A stretch of 64,000 nt of DNA from Streptomyces tubercidicus (GTDB lineage Bacteria > Actinomycetota > Actinomycetes > Streptomycetales > Streptomycetaceae): contig NZ_CP114205.1 of NCBI RefSeq assembly GCF_027497495.1, positions 4,030,001 to 4,094,000 of the forward strand. The letters run 5' to 3'. Below, in pieces: positions 52,350 through 63,630 of the stretch; within the stretch, counting starts at the first letter, position 1, and each line of letters opens with the position of its first letter. The position numbers and the translations under genes are program-made. Under the pieces are notes generated by a model that was given only the letters and a program-made list of their open reading frames with translations, did not search any database and was not told the DNA's origin.

Positions 52350-53782
52350 CCGCCCTGCGCCCGGAACGTGAAGGGAGACCCTACGAGCCGAATGAGCCGG
52401 AGCGGTCCGCCACTCCGCAGGACCCGTACAGGCAGCCCGATGCGTTCGAGGCGGCGGTGGAGCGGCTGGCCGACCCGCTGACCGATCCGCTGCCGGGCCA
52501 GACGCCCCCGGCACCCGCGCCCGGTCCGTACGGGCAGCCGGGCCGGGGTCGCCGACGGGGCAAACCCGCGCAGGAAGGCGGGGGACAGGGCTCACCGTGG
52601 TTCCGCCCGCATCTGGAGCCCGAAGTGCCCTCCCGGCCGGATCCGCAGTCGTACGGCCCTCAGACGGCCGCCTATGGCCAGGCACACGGCTCCGGCTACC
52701 TTCCCCGCCCCGCCACCGCCGAGCCGATAGCCCCGCGCGATGCCGCGCCGGAGGCACCGGCGCCCCCCGCCCCCGCTCCGCGGGTGAGCCCCGCTCCGGC
52801 CGCGGCCGCCGCCCCCGCGTCATGGCAGGACGACGAGACCATGGCGCTGCGGCAGGCCGAGAAGGCCGACGAGGACAGCGTTTCACGTGAAACGGGCGCC
52901 GCGGTTTCACGTGAAACCGCGGCCGCACCCCCGTCGTCCGGGGGCCGGGCGGCCCGGCGCAAGGCCGCTCAGGAGGCCGCGAAGCGGGGCGGCAGGCGCG
53001 GGCGCCACAGCGGGGCCGCCGCTACAGAGGCCGCTGCCACCGCGTCCGAGCCGGCTCCCGCCCCCATGTCCCGGCTGGAGGCCCGGCAGGCCGCACGCGC
53101 CGCCAAGGACAGCCCCAGCCTGATCGCCAGCCGCGCGCTGGGCGAGGTGTTCATCACCCTCGGCGTGCTGATGCTGCTGTTCGTCACCTATCAGCTCTGG
53201 TGGACGAACGTGATGGCCGAACAGGAGGCGGGCGGCGCCACCAACAACCTTCAGCACGAATGGGACAAGGGCGGCGGCGAGAAGAAGAATCTCGTGGACG
53301 GCGAGCGCTTCGGAATCATGTATATCCCCAAGCTGGATGTGAAGGCGCCGATAGCCGAGGGGATCGACAAGCACAAGGTGCTGGACCACGGCATGGTCGG
53401 TCACTACGACAAGAACAGCGGGATCAAGACGGCGATGCCCTGGGACAAGAAGGGCAACTTCGCGGTGGCGGCCCATCGCAACACCCACGGCGAGCCGTTC
53501 CGCTACGTCAACCGGCTCACCAAGGGCGACAAGATCATCGTCGAGACGAAGAGCGCGTACTACACGTACGAGATGCAGAGCATCCTCCCGCAGACGTCTC
53601 CGAGCAACACCAGCGTGATCGGTCCGGTGCCGCCCGGCTCGGGATTCACCGGGCCCGGCCGCTACATCACCCTGACGACCTGCACCCCGGAGTTCACCAG
53701 TACCTATCGGATGATCGTCTGGGGCAAGATGGTCGACGAGCGGCCGCGGAGCAAGGGCAAACCGGATGCGCTCGCCGGCTGA
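52346..53782 (+). CDS. Class E sortase with long N-terminal extension
   Basis: 478 residues from the GTG overlapping the pabA stop (GTGA). About 255 cytoplasmic Pro/Ala/Arg-rich residues precede the membrane helix (EVFITLGVLMLLFVTYQLWW). The sortase domain has the catalytic His in AAHRNTHGEPF and Cys446 in LTTCTPEF. Two perfect parS sites lie in the extension, read as VSRET around residues 179-183 and 187-191. In S. coelicolor the pair of class E sortases at this locus (SrtE1/SrtE2) anchors long chaplins needed for aerial hyphae. The assignment here is by family and position. Confidence 0.88.
   Translation: MTALRPEREGRPYEPNEPERSATPQDPYRQPDAFEAAVERLADPLTDPLPGQTPPAPAPGPYGQPGRGRRRGKPAQEGGGQGSPWFRPHLEPEVPSRPDPQSYGPQTAAYGQAHGSGYLPRPATAEPIAPRDAAPEAPAPPAPAPRVSPAPAAAAAPASWQDDETMALRQAEKADEDSVSRETGAAVSRETAAAPPSSGGRAARRKAAQEAAKRGGRRGRHSGAAATEAAATASEPAPAPMSRLEARQAARAAKDSPSLIASRALGEVFITLGVLMLLFVTYQLWWTNVMAEQEAGGATNNLQHEWDKGGGEKKNLVDGERFGIMYIPKLDVKAPIAEGIDKHKVLDHGMVGHYDKNSGIKTAMPWDKKGNFAVAAHRNTHGEPFRYVNRLTKGDKIIVETKSAYYTYEMQSILPQTSPSNTSVIGPVPPGSGFTGPGRYITLTTCTPEFTSTYRMIVWGKMVDERPRSKGKPDALAG
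52880..52893. other. parS site (perfect), inside the sortase gene
   Basis: GTTTCACGTGAAAC, read as VSRET in the disordered N-terminal extension. Confidence 0.93.
52904..52917. other. parS site (perfect), inside the sortase gene
   Basis: GTTTCACGTGAAAC, 24 bp after the previous copy, within a 20-bp perfect palindrome (52901-52920); also VSRET. Confidence 0.93.
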
Positions 53783-53807
53783 GCAAACATAAGAGGGGTG
53801 CTACGCG

Positions 53808-54548
53808 GTGACTGCCACCGGAAACGACGAGGCATGCGACCGGACCGCGCCGCCACTCAAGCCACGCCGGGTGCGCCGGGCCATCGCCTCCGTCGTCAGC
53901 GTCATCGGCGAGCTGCTGATCACGGTCGGGCTGATCCTCGGTCTGTTCGTCGCCTACTCGCTGTGGTGGACCAACGTCCTCGCCGACCGCGAAGCGCACA
54001 AGCAGGGTGACCAGGTGCGTAAGCACTGGGCGCGCAGCGGGCCCAAGGGGCCGGGCGAGCTGGACACCAAGGACGGCATCGGCTTTCTGCACGTACCGGC
54101 GATGAACAACGGCGAGGTGCTGGTCGAGAAGGGCACCGACTCCGACATCCTCAACGAGGGGGTGGCCGGCTACTACACCAAGCCCGTCAAGTCGGCGCTG
54201 CCCAAGGACAAGAAGGGCAACTTCACGCTGGCCGCGCACCGCGACGGCCACGGTGCGAAGTTCCACAACATCGACAAGCTCAAGGACGGCGACCCGGTCG
54301 TCTTCGAGACCAAGGACACCTGGTACGTCTACAAGGTCTTCGCGACCCTGCCGGAGACCTCGAAGTACAACGTGGACGTCCTCGACGACATCCCGAAGGA
54401 ATCCGGCAAGCGCACGGCGGGCCGCTACATCACCCTCACGACCTGCACCCCGGTCTACACCTCGAACTACCGCTATATCGTCTGGGGCGAGCTGGAGCGG
54501 ACCGAGAAGGTCGACGCGGACCGCACGCCCCCGAAGGAACTCCGCTAG
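53808..54548 (+). CDS. Class E sortase
   Basis: 246 residues from a GTG behind AGAGGGG, 25 bp after the previous sortase. Membrane helix GELLITVGLILGLFVAYSLW, catalytic His in LAAHRDGHGAKF, and Cys213 in LTTCTPVY. It lacks the long extension of its neighbour and probably arose by duplication. The likely role is anchoring LAxTG-type surface proteins such as chaplins together with the preceding enzyme. The terminator shared with pknB follows. Confidence 0.9.
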   Translation: MTATGNDEACDRTAPPLKPRRVRRAIASVVSVIGELLITVGLILGLFVAYSLWWTNVLADREAHKQGDQVRKHWARSGPKGPGELDTKDGIGFLHVPAMNNGEVLVEKGTDSDILNEGVAGYYTKPVKSALPKDKKGNFTLAAHRDGHGAKFHNIDKLKDGDPVVFETKDTWYVYKVFATLPETSKYNVDVLDDIPKESGKRTAGRYITLTTCTPVYTSNYRYIVWGELERTEKVDADRTPPKELR

Positions 54549-54592
54549 GGGCCCGGCGCTTCCGGCTCCGGACCCCTCCCGCACGCATCCGA

Positions 54593-54627
54593 AAGCCCCG
54601 GCCGCCCTTGGAGGGCTGCCGGGGCTT
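54593..54627. terminator. Two-way terminator, sortase / pknB
   Basis: A 16-position stem with one mismatch (54593-54608 with 54612-54627) between convergent stops. Confidence 0.82.
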
Positions 54628-54665
54628 CGTATGTGCCGGGGCCGGAGCGGCCGCGGGCGGTGTGG

Positions 54666-56657
<1,992 letters not shown>

Positions 56658-56803
56658 AAGCTTCTCCAGCCCTCTCCGTCAGTCCCGACCGCACCGGTGT
56701 GTGGTCCGGCGGTGTGCTGTCCGGCCATACCGTACCCGCCACGCCGTACCGGACCGGCCCCGAGCCGCAACCTGATACGTGACCGGTATTGGCATGATCT
56801 GAG

Positions 56804-58273
56804 TCACTTCTCGCCTTCGAGTACCGCCTGCATGACGTGCTTCGCGATCGGAGCTGCGAGCCTGCCACCGGCGATGTCATCGCGGAGCGTGTCGGATCCC
56901 TCAATGACGACGGCCACCGCGACGGGCGTGCCCTTGTCGGTCTTCGCGTAGGAGATGAACCAGGCGTAGGGATTGTCCTTGTTGTCCTCGCCGTGCTGTG
57001 CGGTACCGGTCTTACCGCCGACTGTGACGCCCGGGATCTGGGCGTTGGTTCCCGTGCCCGACTTGACCACGGTCTCCATCATGCTCTGGACCTTCTGCGC
57101 GTTCTCCGGGCTGAGCGGCTCGCTCATCTCCTTCGGAGTGTGCTGCTGGACCACGTTGAGGTTCGGCGCGACCAGCTGATCGACCATGTACGGCTTCATC
57201 AGCTTGCCGCCGTTGGCGACCGCCGAGGCGACCATGGCCATCTGCAGCGGTGTGGCGCGGTTGGAGGCCTGGCCGATGCCGGCCATCGCGTTCTGCGGCC
57301 GGTTGTCCTCGGGGAAGATGCTCTCCGAGGCACGGACGGGAGTGTTGATGTCCGGGTTGTTGAAGCCGAACTTCTCCGCCTCGGCCTTCATCTTCTTGTT
57401 GCCGAGGTCGGCGCTGATCTTGCCGAACACCGTGTTGCAGGACACCCGCAGCGCCTCGCGCAGGCTGGCGTTCTTGCAGGGGATGTTGCCCTCGTTCTTC
57501 AGCTCGACGCCCGAGGTGTCGGGGAGCGTGTAGGGCAGCGGCGACCGGGTGCTGGAGTCGACGTCGTCGTAGAGGCCGTTCTGCAGCGCGGCCGAGGCCG
57601 TGACGACCTTGAAGGTGGAGCCGGGCGGGTAGGTCTGGCGCAGCGCCCGGTTGAGCATCGGCTCATCGGGGTTGTTCTTCTTCTGCAGCCCGTTGTACGC
57701 CTCGGAGTCCTTGTTGCTCATCCCGGCGAAGGTGGACGGGTCGTAGGACGGGGTGCTGGCCAGCGCCAGGATCGCGCCGGTCTCCGGGTTGATCGCGGCG
57801 ACCGCGCCCTTCTGGTGGCCGAGACCCTGGAAGGCGGCCTTCTGGGCCTTGGCGTCAAGGGTGGTGACCACATTGCCGCCCTTCTGCTTGCTGCCGGTGA
57901 ACATGTCGACCGTGCGGCTGAAGAAGAGCCTGTCGTCGGTGCCGGTGAGAATGTCGTCGTTGAGCTTTTCGAGCTGGTTGGCGTCGAATGCCTGAGAGGC
58001 GTAGCCGGTGACCGGCGCCCACATCTTGCCGTTCTTGTACGTCCGCTTGTACTTGAAGTCGCCGCTGTCCGTGGTCGTGTAGCCGGTGATGGCCTTGCCG
58101 TCCACGATGATGTTGCCGCGCGGAATGCTGTAGCGCTCGATGGCGACCCGGCGGTTGTGCGGGTCGTTCTTGAGCGCGTCACCCTGGACGAACTGCACCC
58201 AGTTGACGCGGACCAGCAGGGCGAGGACGAGCAGGCCGCAGAAGATCGCGACCCGGCGCAGAGGCTTGTTCAC
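56804..58273 (-). CDS. pbpA: Penicillin-binding protein 2 (D,D-transpeptidase, PbpA)
   Basis: 489 residues from a GTG overlapping the rodA stop (GTGA). An N-terminal membrane anchor (RVAIFCGLLVLALLVRVNWV) precedes a dimerisation domain and a class B transpeptidase domain with SxxK as STFK in PPGSTFKVV, SxN as SCNTVFG, and KTG in VGGKTGTAQHG. It cross-links peptidoglycan made by the RodA polymerase encoded just upstream. This is the standard RodA-PBP2 pair, needed for apical growth or sporulation septa in actinomycetes. Confidence 0.95.
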   Translation of the reverse strand: MNKPLRRVAIFCGLLVLALLVRVNWVQFVQGDALKNDPHNRRVAIERYSIPRGNIIVDGKAITGYTTTDSGDFKYKRTYKNGKMWAPVTGYASQAFDANQLEKLNDDILTGTDDRLFFSRTVDMFTGSKQKGGNVVTTLDAKAQKAAFQGLGHQKGAVAAINPETGAILALASTPSYDPSTFAGMSNKDSEAYNGLQKKNNPDEPMLNRALRQTYPPGSTFKVVTASAALQNGLYDDVDSSTRSPLPYTLPDTSGVELKNEGNIPCKNASLREALRVSCNTVFGKISADLGNKKMKAEAEKFGFNNPDINTPVRASESIFPEDNRPQNAMAGIGQASNRATPLQMAMVASAVANGGKLMKPYMVDQLVAPNLNVVQQHTPKEMSEPLSPENAQKVQSMMETVVKSGTGTNAQIPGVTVGGKTGTAQHGEDNKDNPYAWFISYAKTDKGTPVAVAVVIEGSDTLRDDIAGGRLAAPIAKHVMQAVLEGEK

Positions 58274-59652
58274 GGACGGACCACCTGGGTCATCTCGGCG
58301 TCGGTGGAGGGGGCGGGGGCCGGCGCCGGGCGCCGCGCGGTGTCACTGATCCGGAGCAGGATCGCCACCAGTGCCCAGTTGGCGATCACGGACGAGCCAC
58401 CCTGGGCGAGGAACGGCATCGTCATACCCGTCAGCGGGATCAGGCCCGTCACACCACCGGCGACGACGAAGACCTGCAGGGCGAAGGCGCCGGACAGGCC
58501 GATCGCCAGCAGCTTGCCGAACGGGTCGCGGGCCGCCAGCGCGGTACGGATACCGCGCTCGATCAGCAGGCCGTAGAGCATCAGGGTGGCCATCAGCCCG
58601 GCGAGGCCGATCTCCTCACCGACCGTGGCGAGAATGTAGTCACTCTTCGGCGCGATGCCGAGGATGAGGCGGGAGTAGCCCTGCCCCAGACCGGAGCCGA
58701 GGATGCCGCCGGAGCCGAAGGCGTACATGGCCTGGGCGGTCTCGGTGACGCCGCCGTTGAGCAGCTCCAGCGGGTTGAGCCAGTTGTGCACACGCGTCTG
58801 GACGTGCGACTCGAACGTCGCCACCGCGACCGCGCCGCCGGCGCTGAGCAGCAGACCGAACACGATCCAGCTGGTCCGCTCGGTCGCCACGTACAGCATC
58901 ACGACGAACAGGCCGAAGAACAGCAGCGAGGTACCCAGGTCGGTCTCGAAGACCAGGATCATCAGGCTCAGCGCCCAGATGACGAGGATCGGGCCGAGGT
59001 CGCGGCCACGCGGGAGGTAGAGCCCCATGAAGCGGCGGCTGGCCAGGGCGAGCGCGTCCCGCTTCACCATCAGATAGCCGGCGAAGAAGACCGCGATGAT
59101 GATCTTCGCGAACTCACCGGGCTGCAGCGAGCCGAGCCCCGGAATCGTGATCCAGATCTTCGCGCCGTTCACCCCGGGGAAGAACATCGGGGCCACCAGC
59201 AGCACCAGCGCGACCACCATCGAGATGTAGGTGTAGCGCTGCAGGACGCGGTGGTCCTTGAGGAAGATCAGGATGGCGAGGAAGAAGGCGACGCCGAGCG
59301 TGGACCACATCAGCTGGTTGGGCGCCATCGCCTTGCCCAGCGTCGGCTCCTGGTCCAGCCGCCAGATGAAGATCAGGCCCATACCGTTGAGCAGGGTGGC
59401 GATGGGCAGCATCAGCGGATCCGCGTACGGCGCCCACTTGCGGACGACGAGGTGCGCGACGCCCGCCAGCAGGCCGAGACCGAGGCTGTAGCCCAGCACA
59501 CCGGCCGGTACCGAACCGGTCTTCGCCAGACCGACGTTGATGTAGGCGAACACCGGAATCAGCACCGCGAAGATGAGCATCGCCAGCTCGGTGTTGCGGC
59601 GGCTCGGGGCTCCGATGGTGCCGATGGTGGTGGTGTTGGTGGTGCTGCTCAT
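58270..59652 (-). CDS. rodA: SEDS peptidoglycan polymerase, RodA/FtsW family
   Basis: 460 residues with about 12 membrane helices. Family motifs seen: LQPGEFAKIIIAVFFAGYL, FETDLGTSLLFFGLFVVMLY, GLGQGYSRLILGIAPKSDYI and PLTGMTMPFLAQGGSSVIAN, which carry the residues needed for lipid II polymerisation. Starts at an ATG and ends in a 4-bp overlap with pbpA. The partner PBP and the PknB/PstP/FHA neighbours mark it as the RodA homologue of the division cluster. FtsW itself is expected elsewhere. Confidence 0.95.
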   Translation of the reverse strand: MSSTTNTTTIGTIGAPSRRNTELAMLIFAVLIPVFAYINVGLAKTGSVPAGVLGYSLGLGLLAGVAHLVVRKWAPYADPLMLPIATLLNGMGLIFIWRLDQEPTLGKAMAPNQLMWSTLGVAFFLAILIFLKDHRVLQRYTYISMVVALVLLVAPMFFPGVNGAKIWITIPGLGSLQPGEFAKIIIAVFFAGYLMVKRDALALASRRFMGLYLPRGRDLGPILVIWALSLMILVFETDLGTSLLFFGLFVVMLYVATERTSWIVFGLLLSAGGAVAVATFESHVQTRVHNWLNPLELLNGGVTETAQAMYAFGSGGILGSGLGQGYSRLILGIAPKSDYILATVGEEIGLAGLMATLMLYGLLIERGIRTALAARDPFGKLLAIGLSGAFALQVFVVAGGVTGLIPLTGMTMPFLAQGGSSVIANWALVAILLRISDTARRPAPAPAPSTDAEMTQVVRP

Positions 59653-59675
59653 GAGATCTACTGCCCCCTACGCCC

Positions 59676-61247
59676 TCACTGCTGGGTGCTGCAATTCTTT
59701 TCCAGCTTCAGCTGGTCCTGCGAAGGGGCCTGGCTGGGAGTGGCTGTGGGAGACGGAGACGTGGTCGCCGCCAGAGTGCCGGCCGTGCCGGTGCCGCTGC
59801 TGCCGGGCTTGGCGCTCGGCTTACCGGACGAGGACGGAGAACCCGACGGTGAACCCGACGGGGAACGGGGCTTGCCGCTCTGGCCGTGGCCCGGGTGCTT
59901 CGCCGCCTCACGCTCGGCGGCCTCCCGCTGCTCCTTGCCGCGGCAGGCATTGGCCTGCTTGCTCAGCTCGGCGACCTTTTCGCCCGCCTGTGTCCGGTTG
60001 TCGACCGCGATCGTCTCCTTGACCTGATTGCGCTGGTACAGCGGCAGGTACTTGAGTTCGATCTCGGGGTGGTCCTCGTCCACACCATTGAGCCTGATCC
60101 ACGCGAGATCCTGGCTGATGCCCCGGTAGAGCGCGATGTGGTCGTCCTTGGCACCGACGAAGTACTGGGTCTGCGTCCAGTTGTAGCCCGCGTAGCATCC
60201 GCCGCCCAGGACGGCCAGCGCCAGCGCGATGAACAGCGACCGCTTGATCCATCGTCCGCGCCGCCGGGGCTTGACGAAGTCCTCGTCCATGAACGCGCCG
60301 AACGAGCCCTGTGGCGGCCCGCCGACCTCCGGATCACCGCTGCCGGGGGGCCCGAAGGCGCCACCGGGCGCGCCCGGGTTCGGCCCGCCGGGCCGGCCGA
60401 GCTCGGCGGCCCGCGCGGCGGGCGTCTGCATCGTGCTCGGGTCGCTGAGCTGGTTCTGGTTCTCCGCGACGGCCCCGACGATCACCGGGGTGTCGTTGAG
60501 CTGTCCGGCCAGCGCTTCGTTGCCGTCCACGTCCAGGACGTCGGCGACGATGCAGGTGATGTTGTCGGGTCCGCCGCCGCGCAGCGCGAGCTGGATCAGC
60601 TCCTGCACCGTCTCCTGCGGACCGTGGTAGCTGGCGAGGGTCTCTTCCAGCGTCTGGTGGCTGACCACCCCGGACAGCCCGTCCGAGCAGATCAGATACC
60701 GGTCGCCGGCCCGCACCTCGCGGATCGACAGATCCGGCTCGACATGATCGCCGCTGCCCAGCGCCCGCATCAGCAGCGACCGCTGCGGATGGGTGGTGGC
60801 TTCCTCTTCGGTGATCCGGCCCTCGTCGACCAGCCGCTGCACCCAGGTGTGGTCCTGGGTGATCTGGGTCAGGGCGCCGTCCCGCAGCAGATATGCCCGC
60901 GAGTCGCCGACATGCACGAGGCCGAGCCGCTGCCCGGTCCACAGCAGGGCGGTCAGGGTCGTGCCCATGCCCTCCAGCTGCGGGTCCTCCTCGACCATCA
61001 CCCGCAGCTGGTCATTGGCGCGTGTGACGGCCGTGCCCAGCGAGGTGAGGAGGTCGGAGCCGGGGACGTCGTCGTCGAGCTGGACGAGTGTGGAGATCAC
61101 CTCGGAGGAGGCGACCTCACCGGCGGCCTGGCCGCCCATGCCGTCGGCGATGGCGAGCAACCGTGGCCCGGCGTAGCCGGAGTCCTCGTTGCCCTCGCGG
61201 ATCATGCCCTTGTGCGATCCGGCGGCGAAGCGCAGTGACAAGCTCAT
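59676..61247 (-). CDS. pstP: PP2C-family Ser/Thr protein phosphatase (PstP)
   Basis: 523 residues from the ATG at 61247 behind GAGGTG; a longer frame upstream has no support. The N-terminal PP2C domain shows GMIREGNEDS, AIADGMGGQAAGEVAS, LVHVGDSRAYLLRDG, ICSDGLSG and GGPDNITCIVADV, covering the metal-binding Asp residues. A Pro/Gly linker and a membrane helix (IKRSLFIALALAVLGGGCYA) follow, then an extracellular part with a long Ser/Pro/Gly/Thr tail. It reverses phosphorylation by PknB and related kinases. Confidence 0.95.
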   Translation of the reverse strand: MSLSLRFAAGSHKGMIREGNEDSGYAGPRLLAIADGMGGQAAGEVASSEVISTLVQLDDDVPGSDLLTSLGTAVTRANDQLRVMVEEDPQLEGMGTTLTALLWTGQRLGLVHVGDSRAYLLRDGALTQITQDHTWVQRLVDEGRITEEEATTHPQRSLLMRALGSGDHVEPDLSIREVRAGDRYLICSDGLSGVVSHQTLEETLASYHGPQETVQELIQLALRGGGPDNITCIVADVLDVDGNEALAGQLNDTPVIVGAVAENQNQLSDPSTMQTPAARAAELGRPGGPNPGAPGGAFGPPGSGDPEVGGPPQGSFGAFMDEDFVKPRRRGRWIKRSLFIALALAVLGGGCYAGYNWTQTQYFVGAKDDHIALYRGISQDLAWIRLNGVDEDHPEIELKYLPLYQRNQVKETIAVDNRTQAGEKVAELSKQANACRGKEQREAAEREAAKHPGHGQSGKPRSPSGSPSGSPSSSGKPSAKPGSSGTGTAGTLAATTSPSPTATPSQAPSQDQLKLEKNCSTQQ

Positions 61248-61379
61248 GTGCACCTCACCCGTCGGCTCGGGGTACAGCCGGTCTCGTCGAGCCACACTGC
61301 CCACCCTCCGGTCGGGAGCATGCCCGGGTCCGCCGAGTGGACCGCCGCGGCTCGCTCGCTCCGCTCGCTCATTGTCGTA

Positions 61380-61910
61380 CTACTTCCGCAGCTCGATGAC
61401 GGTCTTGCCGATGCGGATCGGGGCTCCCAGCGGAATCGGTGTCGGGGTCGTCAGTCGGGTCCGGTCCAGGTACGTGCCGTTGGTGGAACCGAGATCCTCG
61501 ACGATCCACTGGCCGTCACGGTCCGGGTAGATCCTGGCATGCCTGCTGGACGCGTAGTCATCGTCCAGCACGATCGTGGAGTCGTGCGCACGGCCCAGGG
61601 AGATGGTCTGGCCTTGGAGGGCGACGGTGGTACCGGTCAGCGAGCCCTCGGAGACCACGAGCTTCGTGGGGGCTCCGCGGCGCTGCCGGTTGTTGTTGCC
61701 GCGGCCGCCTTCCTGGCGGCGCTGCTGTTGTGGCGGTGCGGCCGCCTGTCGCTGCGTACGTGCTTCCTGCCCGCCGCGACGGGCGGCACCGCGTTGTGTG
61801 ACGCGCGTGCCGAACAGATCGCTGCGGATGACCTGAACGGCCACGATGACGAACAGCCACAGTACGGCGAGGAAACCCAACCGCATGACCGTGAGGGTCA
61901 GCTCTGACAT
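61380..61910 (-). CDS. fhaB: FHA-domain membrane protein FhaB (FipA-like)
   Basis: 176 residues from the ATG at 61908-61910. The N-terminal helix is LTVMRLGFLAVLWLFVIVAV. A basic Gln/Arg-rich linker and a C-terminal FHA domain follow, with SLGRAHDSTIVLDDDYASSR and VEDLGSTNGTYLDRTRL containing the phosphothreonine-binding Arg, Ser and Asn. It binds PknB-type phosphoproteins. The mycobacterial counterpart (FhaB/FipA) links FtsZ and division proteins. It is 10 bp after fhaA and 132 bp before pstP. Confidence 0.93.
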   Translation of the reverse strand: MSELTLTVMRLGFLAVLWLFVIVAVQVIRSDLFGTRVTQRGAARRGGQEARTQRQAAAPPQQQRRQEGGRGNNNRQRRGAPTKLVVSEGSLTGTTVALQGQTISLGRAHDSTIVLDDDYASSRHARIYPDRDGQWIVEDLGSTNGTYLDRTRLTTPTPIPLGAPIRIGKTVIELRK

Positions 61911-61920
61911 TGCCCCCGCT

Positions 61921-62754
61921 TCACCCTTCGGCTTGCCGGTAAACGATGGTGGTACTGCCCACGACAATCCGCGAGCCGTCGCGGAGATTAGCGCGAGTGG
62001 TGTGCTGCCCGTCTACCACGATGCCGTTCGTGGAACCCAGATCCTGGACCATGGGGGGCGTTCCGACCCGGATCTCACAGTGACGCCGGGAGACACCCGG
62101 GTCGTCGATCCGTACGTCGGCGTCGGTGCTACGGCCCAGCACGAGTGTGGGCCGCGAAATCTGGTGGCGGGTGCCGTTGATCTCGATCCAGCGCCTGGTT
62201 TGCGCCTGCGGCTGCGCTCCCGCACCGGGCGGTGCCGTACGGGGTGCGGACTGCGCGCCGCCGGGAGGCGGGGACGAGGGCATGGGGGGCGGGCTCACAT
62301 GGCCGCCGCCGGGCTGGCCGCCGCGGGGCGCCGCGGAGGTGCGCCGGTCGGCCGCCGGGCCCGGCTGGTCCTGCGACGAGCTGGAGGCGAGCGTGCGGCT
62401 GCGGACGCGGTACAGGCCGGTGTCGAGATCGTCGGCCTTCTCCAGATGGACCTTGATCGAGCCCATGAAGGTGTACCGCTGCTGCTTGGCGTAGTCGCGG
62501 ACCATGCTGGAGAGCTCTTCGCCGAGCTGCCCGCTGTAGGGGCTCAGCCGCTCGTAGTCCGGGGTGCTCAGCTCGACGATGAAGTCGTTGGGGACGACCG
62601 TGCGGTCGCGGTTCCAGATGGTGGCGTTGTTGTCGCACTCGCGCTGCAGCGCGCCGGCGATCTCAACGGGCTGCACCTCGGACTTGAACACCTTGGCGAA
62701 GGTGCCGTTGACGAGACCTTCGAGACGCTGCTCGAAACGCTTCAGTACTCCCAC
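61921..62754 (-). CDS. fhaA: FHA-domain protein FhaA (DUF3662)
   Basis: 277 residues from a GTG behind GGAAGGAGG, the best ribosome site in the operon. The N-terminal DUF3662 domain begins LKRFEQRLEGLVNGTFAKVF. A Pro/Gly/Ser linker of about 60 residues follows. The FHA domain has LVLGRSTDADVRIDDPGVSR, RRHCEIRV and DLGSTNGIVVDG. In mycobacteria FhaA binds the phosphorylated pseudokinase domain of MviN. Its candidate partner here is the pseudokinase beside murJ, 46 kb away. First gene of the division operon. Confidence 0.95.
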   Translation of the reverse strand: MGVLKRFEQRLEGLVNGTFAKVFKSEVQPVEIAGALQRECDNNATIWNRDRTVVPNDFIVELSTPDYERLSPYSGQLGEELSSMVRDYAKQQRYTFMGSIKVHLEKADDLDTGLYRVRSRTLASSSSQDQPGPAADRRTSAAPRGGQPGGGHVSPPPMPSSPPPGGAQSAPRTAPPGAGAQPQAQTRRWIEINGTRHQISRPTLVLGRSTDADVRIDDPGVSRRHCEIRVGTPPMVQDLGSTNGIVVDGQHTTRANLRDGSRIVVGSTTIVYRQAEG

Positions 62755-63289
62755 GGGGCACCTCCTTCCTCAGTCTTCGTCGGGGTCGTCCTGATCGAGT
62801 CGTCCTGATACTGCTTACTGATCGTATCCACGCGTAGGGAAATCGGCTGGTTCCCCTTTCCCGCCTTGAGGACGAGTGTCGCCCCTCACAGGGTTGCCCG
62901 GTGCTTGTCTGCTCCTTGCCCACTGCTCGTGCACTGCGATCGTAGATGTGCCCCGAAGACAGTGTCCCGCAACCGCCGACCACTCCGGCCGGGCGGGTGC
63001 CGGAGTCGGACATGGCGCGGGGCCGGCCGCGCCCGGCCGGCCCCGAGACGGACCGGACGGCCCGCGCCCTGTTTGCGGCTACGGCGAGTGTGAACCCTTG
63101 GGGCAGCGCTCGGCGAATGTCCGGGGTGAGGCGGGGTGCCGCCCGGGTTGCCGCAGGGCGGGGACCGGGGGAAAGGCGTGTGAAGGCACCCCCCACAGCG
63201 TGCTAGTGTTCTCGATGTCGGAAGGCGCTCGCACAAGACCCGGACGGAACAGCCCGGATCACGTGAGAGGATCAACCGGCAGCACCCAT
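62755..63289. promoter_or_regulatory. Gap between fhaA and tRNA-Leu
   Basis: 535 bp. The part next to fhaA must hold the operon promoter. A G+C-rich self-complementary stretch lies near 63014-63050. Open frames here look like composition artefacts. Nothing else could be identified. Confidence 0.4.
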
Positions 63290-63373
63290 GCGCGGGTGGC
63301 GGAATAGGCAGACGCGCTGGATTCAGGTTCCAGTGCCCGAAAGGGCGTGGGGGTTCAACTCCCCCCTCGCGCA
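63290..63373 (+). tRNA. tRNA-Leu (CAG)
   Basis: An 84-nt class II tRNA: acceptor GCGCGGG/CTCGCGC with one G-U pair, anticodon CAG at 63324-63326 in loop TTCAGGT, long variable arm GCCCGAAAGGGC, and T arm GGGGG/CCCCC with TTCAACT. CCA not encoded. Confidence 0.96.
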
Positions 63374-63379
63374 CAGATG

Positions 63380-63419
63380 AGACCCCCGGTCTCCGGAGAA
63401 ATCCGGAGACCGGGGGTCT
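63380..63419 (+). terminator. tRNA-Leu terminator
   Basis: Perfect 18-bp stem (63380-63397 with 63402-63419), GAAA loop, followed by tttcgtt. Confidence 0.88.
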
Positions 63420-63630
63420 TTCGTTGCGTTTGTCACGTTGTTGGCTATGTCACGGGGGCGCGGGGCGGGCCCCGGAGTGGCCTGGGTGTTTGAGGGCTAC
63501 GTCACATGCTTGGCCTCGGGGGGCTGGGTGGTTCTTGCCCGCGCCCGTTACCGGCCGCGCCGTGGCTGTGTTGGGCCGTGGGACAGCCGGGCCGCCTGTC
63601 TGCGCCCCGGCTCGGCTGTCCTGGCCGGGG

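Noticed and set aside
62876..63374. Open frames on both strands in the fhaA to tRNA-Leu gap
   Set aside because: They run through the tRNA gene or lack ribosome sites, and show no recognisable domain.
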